Assembly (NCBI RefSeq): GCF_004339725.1
Contig: NZ_SMGK01000001.1
Location: 1-64,000, forward strand
Source of the DNA: Acidipila rosea
GTDB taxonomy: Bacteria > Acidobacteriota > Terriglobia > Terriglobales > Acidobacteriaceae
DNA: 64,000 nucleotides
Direction: 5' to 3'
Part shown: one piece after another, positions 61,394 through 64,000 of the stretch
Position numbering within the stretch: the stretch's first letter is position 1
Layout: every line of letters starts with the position of its first letter
Made by a program: the position numbers and the translations under genes
Notes under the pieces: generated by a model
What the model was told of the DNA's origin: nothing
Databases searched by the model: none
The model's input: only the letters and a program-made list of their open reading frames with translations

Positions 61394-64000
61394 CTACTGT
61401 TCTGCGCCGGTGCTGGGCATTGACCGAATGTAGGCCACGATTGCCTTCATGTCCTGCGCGTTCAGGTTCGTGAGGGGCATGCCGCCCTTTTGCATTTGCT
61501 TGCTGTGATGCCGCAGCAGGTTCTCAAGCATGGGTGCGGGAAGAATCGACGCCGTTCCAGCCAGTCCGGGAGCGGCTACCGTTCCCTGCAAGCCGCCTAC
61601 TCCGTGGCAGCTCTCACAGGAGTAATGCTGAAAGAGCGTCTTGCCACGCAGTGCGTCTGCCGAGAGGGGCGCCGCACTTATCGGCCGCGCTGCCTTAGCC
61701 GCAGGCGCAGCACCGGCGGCAGTCGACGGCGCGCCATGACTGGAGGACGCTGCCTGCGCCGAGGCTGCAGGAGCGGCAGTGCCCAGGCTGGAGAGATAGG
61801 CGATCAGTTGCTGCATCTGCGCATCGTTGATTGCGACTGTAGGCATGCCGCCGTCACGCATCTTCTTGGTGGGATGGCGCAGCAGGGCCGTGAGCTGAGC
61901 TGGCGGAAACTTCTGCGATATCCCGATCAGGCTGGGCGCAAAGTGTGTGCCTTGCGCATTCACGCCGTGGCACGCCGCGCAGCCATTGGCCACGAAGATC
62001 GCGCGGCCCCCGGATGCGGGCGTGTTTGCCGCCGCGTGGCTTTGCATTGCAGCAGCGGCAGGAGCGCTCGAAGGCGCTGCAGCGGGTGGGGCTGCCGCGG
62101 CGGTGGCATTCGACTCGTCCGTTGTGCTCTGCTCGGGCGTCGCCGCGGTGGCTGGCTCGTTCTGCTTCGGAGCAGCCGATGCCGTGCCCAAAGTGCGCAG
62201 ATACGCGATCAGCGAGCTGACCTCCTGGGGCGTTGCTGCCAGCGGAGACATGCCACCGGCACGCATTTTTGCGTTCGGGTTGTGAAGCAGGGCAACCAGT
62301 TGCTGATCAGAGGCTTTTGCGATCAGGCCTCCCATCGGCGGCACGCGCGCTGTTCCTGCGCCCGCCTGCCCATGACAGGCGAAGCAGGCATGCGCCTGAA
62401 ACATCTGTTGTCCGGCGGCAACCTCTGCCGATGCCGCTCCTCCGCCTGCTTCCGCTTCATGCGAAGTGCCGCCGCCCATCACAGCCGACTCTTTTGTCGG
62501 CGGAACCGGTCCCAGTTGGGCCACTTTGTGTGTCGCGGGCACGTTGGCAGCGCTTGTGCCAAGCGCGCCGAGGTAGCTGAGCAGCGCTGACATGTCGCTT
62601 GCGGAGAGGTCTACCGCAGGCATGTTTCCGGCGCGCATCTTTGCGTTGGGATTGTGCAGCAGAGCCGTGAGCTGCGCTGCAGGAAACTTGCTGGTGATAC
62701 CTACCAGGCTCGGAGCGGCCGGAGTTCCTGTGCCATTTGCTCCATGGCAGCCGGAGCATCCATTTGCCTCAAAAACTCCCTTGCCCTGGGAGATCAGCGG
62801 ATTGACCGGACCGGAACTGGCGAGTCCGGCCACGCTTCCTCCCGGAGACTCGACATAGGGTTGAAAGGGGGCCTTGCTGTATTCCTTTGCCTGCTGATCC
62901 TGCAGCGCGATCTGTGCCGCGATCGTGGGATCGTGGGCATCGTCAAGATGGCTCTTCATGCCGAGGAAGACTGCGCCTACCAGCACGATGGCAACTCCGA
63001 GCAGTGGAATGGGCCTGCGCCAGGGTCTGCGTTCCAGCTTGCGATCGAGAAACGGCAACAGAAAGAACAGCAGCGCGAGGATGCCCGGCACGACAACGAT
63101 GGCAAAGACTACCTTGGGCCCTTCCCAGAACTTGAGCCACTCGAACATCGGCAGGTAGTACCACTCGGGCCGAGGCAGGAACTGCGTATCCGCAGGATTG
63201 GCAACTGGTCCCAGTTCCACAGGATGGAAGTAGGCCAGCACTCCGAGCCCGATCATCAGGAGCAGCGCGAAGGCCATGTCCATGAGCACCTGGCGGGGAT
63301 AGAAGCCCTCGGGCGGAAGCTTTGGATTGACGGGGTCTTCGTTGATCGGCCCGGCTGGACCTGCTTTTCTGAAGAGCACAATGTGTGCGCCGATAAAGAG
63401 AAAGATCGCGCCCGGAATCAGGAAGACATGCGCCAGATAGAAGCGCGACAAGGTGAGGGTTCCAAGTGTGTCCCCGCCGCGCAGCAGCTTGGTCAGCCAC
63501 TCTCCGATGAAGGGCACCTCGCCGACAATGTTCGTTCCTACCGCGGTCGCGAAGTAGGCCTTCTGGTCCCACGGCAGCAGATAGCCGGTGAATCCCATGG
63601 CCAGCACAAGGAGAGAGAGCAACGCGCCCGACATCCAGAGCAGCTCTCTGCGCCCTTTGAATGAGCCGTAGAGGAAGGTCTGCAGAAAGTGGAGTGCCAG
63701 CACGATGATCATCGCGCTCGAGCCGTAATAGTGCAGGCTGCGCAGGAACGCGCCCGCCGCAACCTGCTTGGTGATGTAGGCGACGCTGGTGTGCGCTGTC
63801 TCTGCCGAAGGGACATAGTAGAGCGCCAGGCACAGCCCGGTGATGATCTGGGAGATGAAAATAAAGAGCAGCCCCGAGCCAAATACATAAGCAAGGCGGG
63901 CACCCCCCGGAATTGGTTCGTCCAGTGAAGCATGCATCAAACCGGTCAAGCCGGTGCGCTTATCGAGCCAGCCATAGAGACGGCCTGGAGTCTTTTTCTC
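61394..64000 (-). CDS. Cytochrome b fused to four c-type haem domains (partial at right edge)
   Basis: At least 868 residues are seen; the start lies beyond the window. The N-terminal part is a cytochrome b: WLDKRTGL, LDEPIPGGARLAYVFGSGLL, the haem His residues in SLHYYGSSA and LALHFL, PWDQKAYFAT and WYYLPMF. A TM-rich C-terminal cytochrome b half follows. Beyond it are four CxxCH sites (CSGCH, CFACH, CAACH, CESCH), each in a small domain, joined by Ala/Pro/Ser-rich linkers. It is likely a menaquinol-oxidising b-c subunit of an alternative bc-type complex. Confidence 0.9.
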   Translation of the reverse strand, partial: EKKTPGRLYGWLDKRTGLTGLMHASLDEPIPGGARLAYVFGSGLLFIFISQIITGLCLALYYVPSAETAHTSVAYITKQVAAGAFLRSLHYYGSSAMIIVLALHFLQTFLYGSFKGRRELLWMSGALLSLLVLAMGFTGYLLPWDQKAYFATAVGTNIVGEVPFIGEWLTKLLRGGDTLGTLTLSRFYLAHVFLIPGAIFLFIGAHIVLFRKAGPAGPINEDPVNPKLPPEGFYPRQVLMDMAFALLLMIGLGVLAYFHPVELGPVANPADTQFLPRPEWYYLPMFEWLKFWEGPKVVFAIVVVPGILALLFFLLPFLDRKLERRPWRRPIPLLGVAIVLVGAVFLGMKSHLDDAHDPTIAAQIALQDQQAKEYSKAPFQPYVESPGGSVAGLASSGPVNPLISQGKGVFEANGCSGCHGANGTGTPAAPSLVGITSKFPAAQLTALLHNPNAKMRAGNMPAVDLSASDMSALLSYLGALGTSAANVPATHKVAQLGPVPPTKESAVMGGGTSHEAEAGGGAASAEVAAGQQMFQAHACFACHGQAGAGTARVPPMGGLIAKASDQQLVALLHNPNAKMRAGGMSPLAATPQEVSSLIAYLRTLGTASAAPKQNEPATAATPEQSTTDESNATAAAAPPAAAPSSAPAAAAMQSHAAANTPASGGRAIFVANGCAACHGVNAQGTHFAPSLIGISQKFPPAQLTALLRHPTKKMRDGGMPTVAINDAQMQQLIAYLSSLGTAAPAASAQAASSSHGAPSTAAGAAPAAKAARPISAAPLSADALRGKTLFQHYSCESCHGVGGLQGTVAAPGLAGTASILPAPMLENLLRHHSKQMQKGGMPLTNLNAQDMKAIVAYIRSMPSTGAEQ

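Overview
The window looks like chromosomal DNA of a GC-rich soil bacterium of the Acidobacteriota, probably class Terriglobia (Terriglobus, Edaphobacter or Granulicella type). This placement is an inference. It rests on an RpoB carrying an N-terminal double zinc-ribbon insertion, on the yceD-rpmF-plsX block with a small divergent membrane gene, and on many proteins of acidobacterial flavour (DUF5916 outer-membrane protein, SLBB exporter, small Cys4 DnaC-like ATPase). No database search was possible.

Layout. 1-13441: the end of tuf, rpmG, tRNA-Trp, secE, nusG, rplKAJL, rpoB and rpoC, closed by a strong terminator. 13578-16736: accessory genes (an AT-richer acyltransferase, a DnaC/IstB-like ATPase, small membrane proteins). 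16764-23273: a CuA-type cupredoxin, then exopolysaccharide genes (SLBB exporter, RfbC-type epimerase, phosphoglycosyl transferase, Wzz/GumC chain-length protein). 23327-25420: plsX, rpmF and yceD (DUF177) on the minus strand, with a divergent 59-residue membrane protein.

25782-37908 is the most unusual part: a compact, translationally coupled block that looks like an undescribed hybrid biosynthetic system. It combines two unknown proteins, two small related proteins (95 and 155 aa), a DUF6065-like protein, an 80-aa Cys/Gly/Tyr-rich small protein with a CPxP...CSC tail, a 736-aa protein joining a class I prenyl-synthase-like half to a class II (DADD) cyclase half, a polyprenyl diphosphate synthase, a SagB-type FMN dehydrogenase, a methyltransferase and a YcaO ATPase. 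An amidohydrolase and a second methyltransferase follow. YcaO plus SagB is the signature of azoline/azole formation on ribosomal peptides. Its coupling to terpene cyclisation genes suggests a peptide-terpenoid hybrid or two co-regulated pathways. A palindrome and a two-turn direct repeat lie just upstream of a TTGACA box before the first gene.

38004-49397: housekeeping and peripheral metabolism (glmS, purS, ppa, DUF1569-like, DUF5916, an APC permease, a ferredoxin-NADP reductase-like protein, an outer-membrane barrel, sialate esterase, lexA). 49691-58384: an OmpR-type response regulator, a sigma-54 activator without a DNA-binding domain, a matching -24/-12 promoter, and the flagellar operon flgB-flgC-fliE-fliF-fliG-fliH-fliI-fliJ. 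58405-61255: tRNA-Leu followed by a decayed accessory patch (a broken conjugative relaxase fused to another gene start, a truncated HAD phosphatase, orphan hypotheticals). 61394-64000: a cytochrome b fused to four c-type haem domains, running off the right edge.
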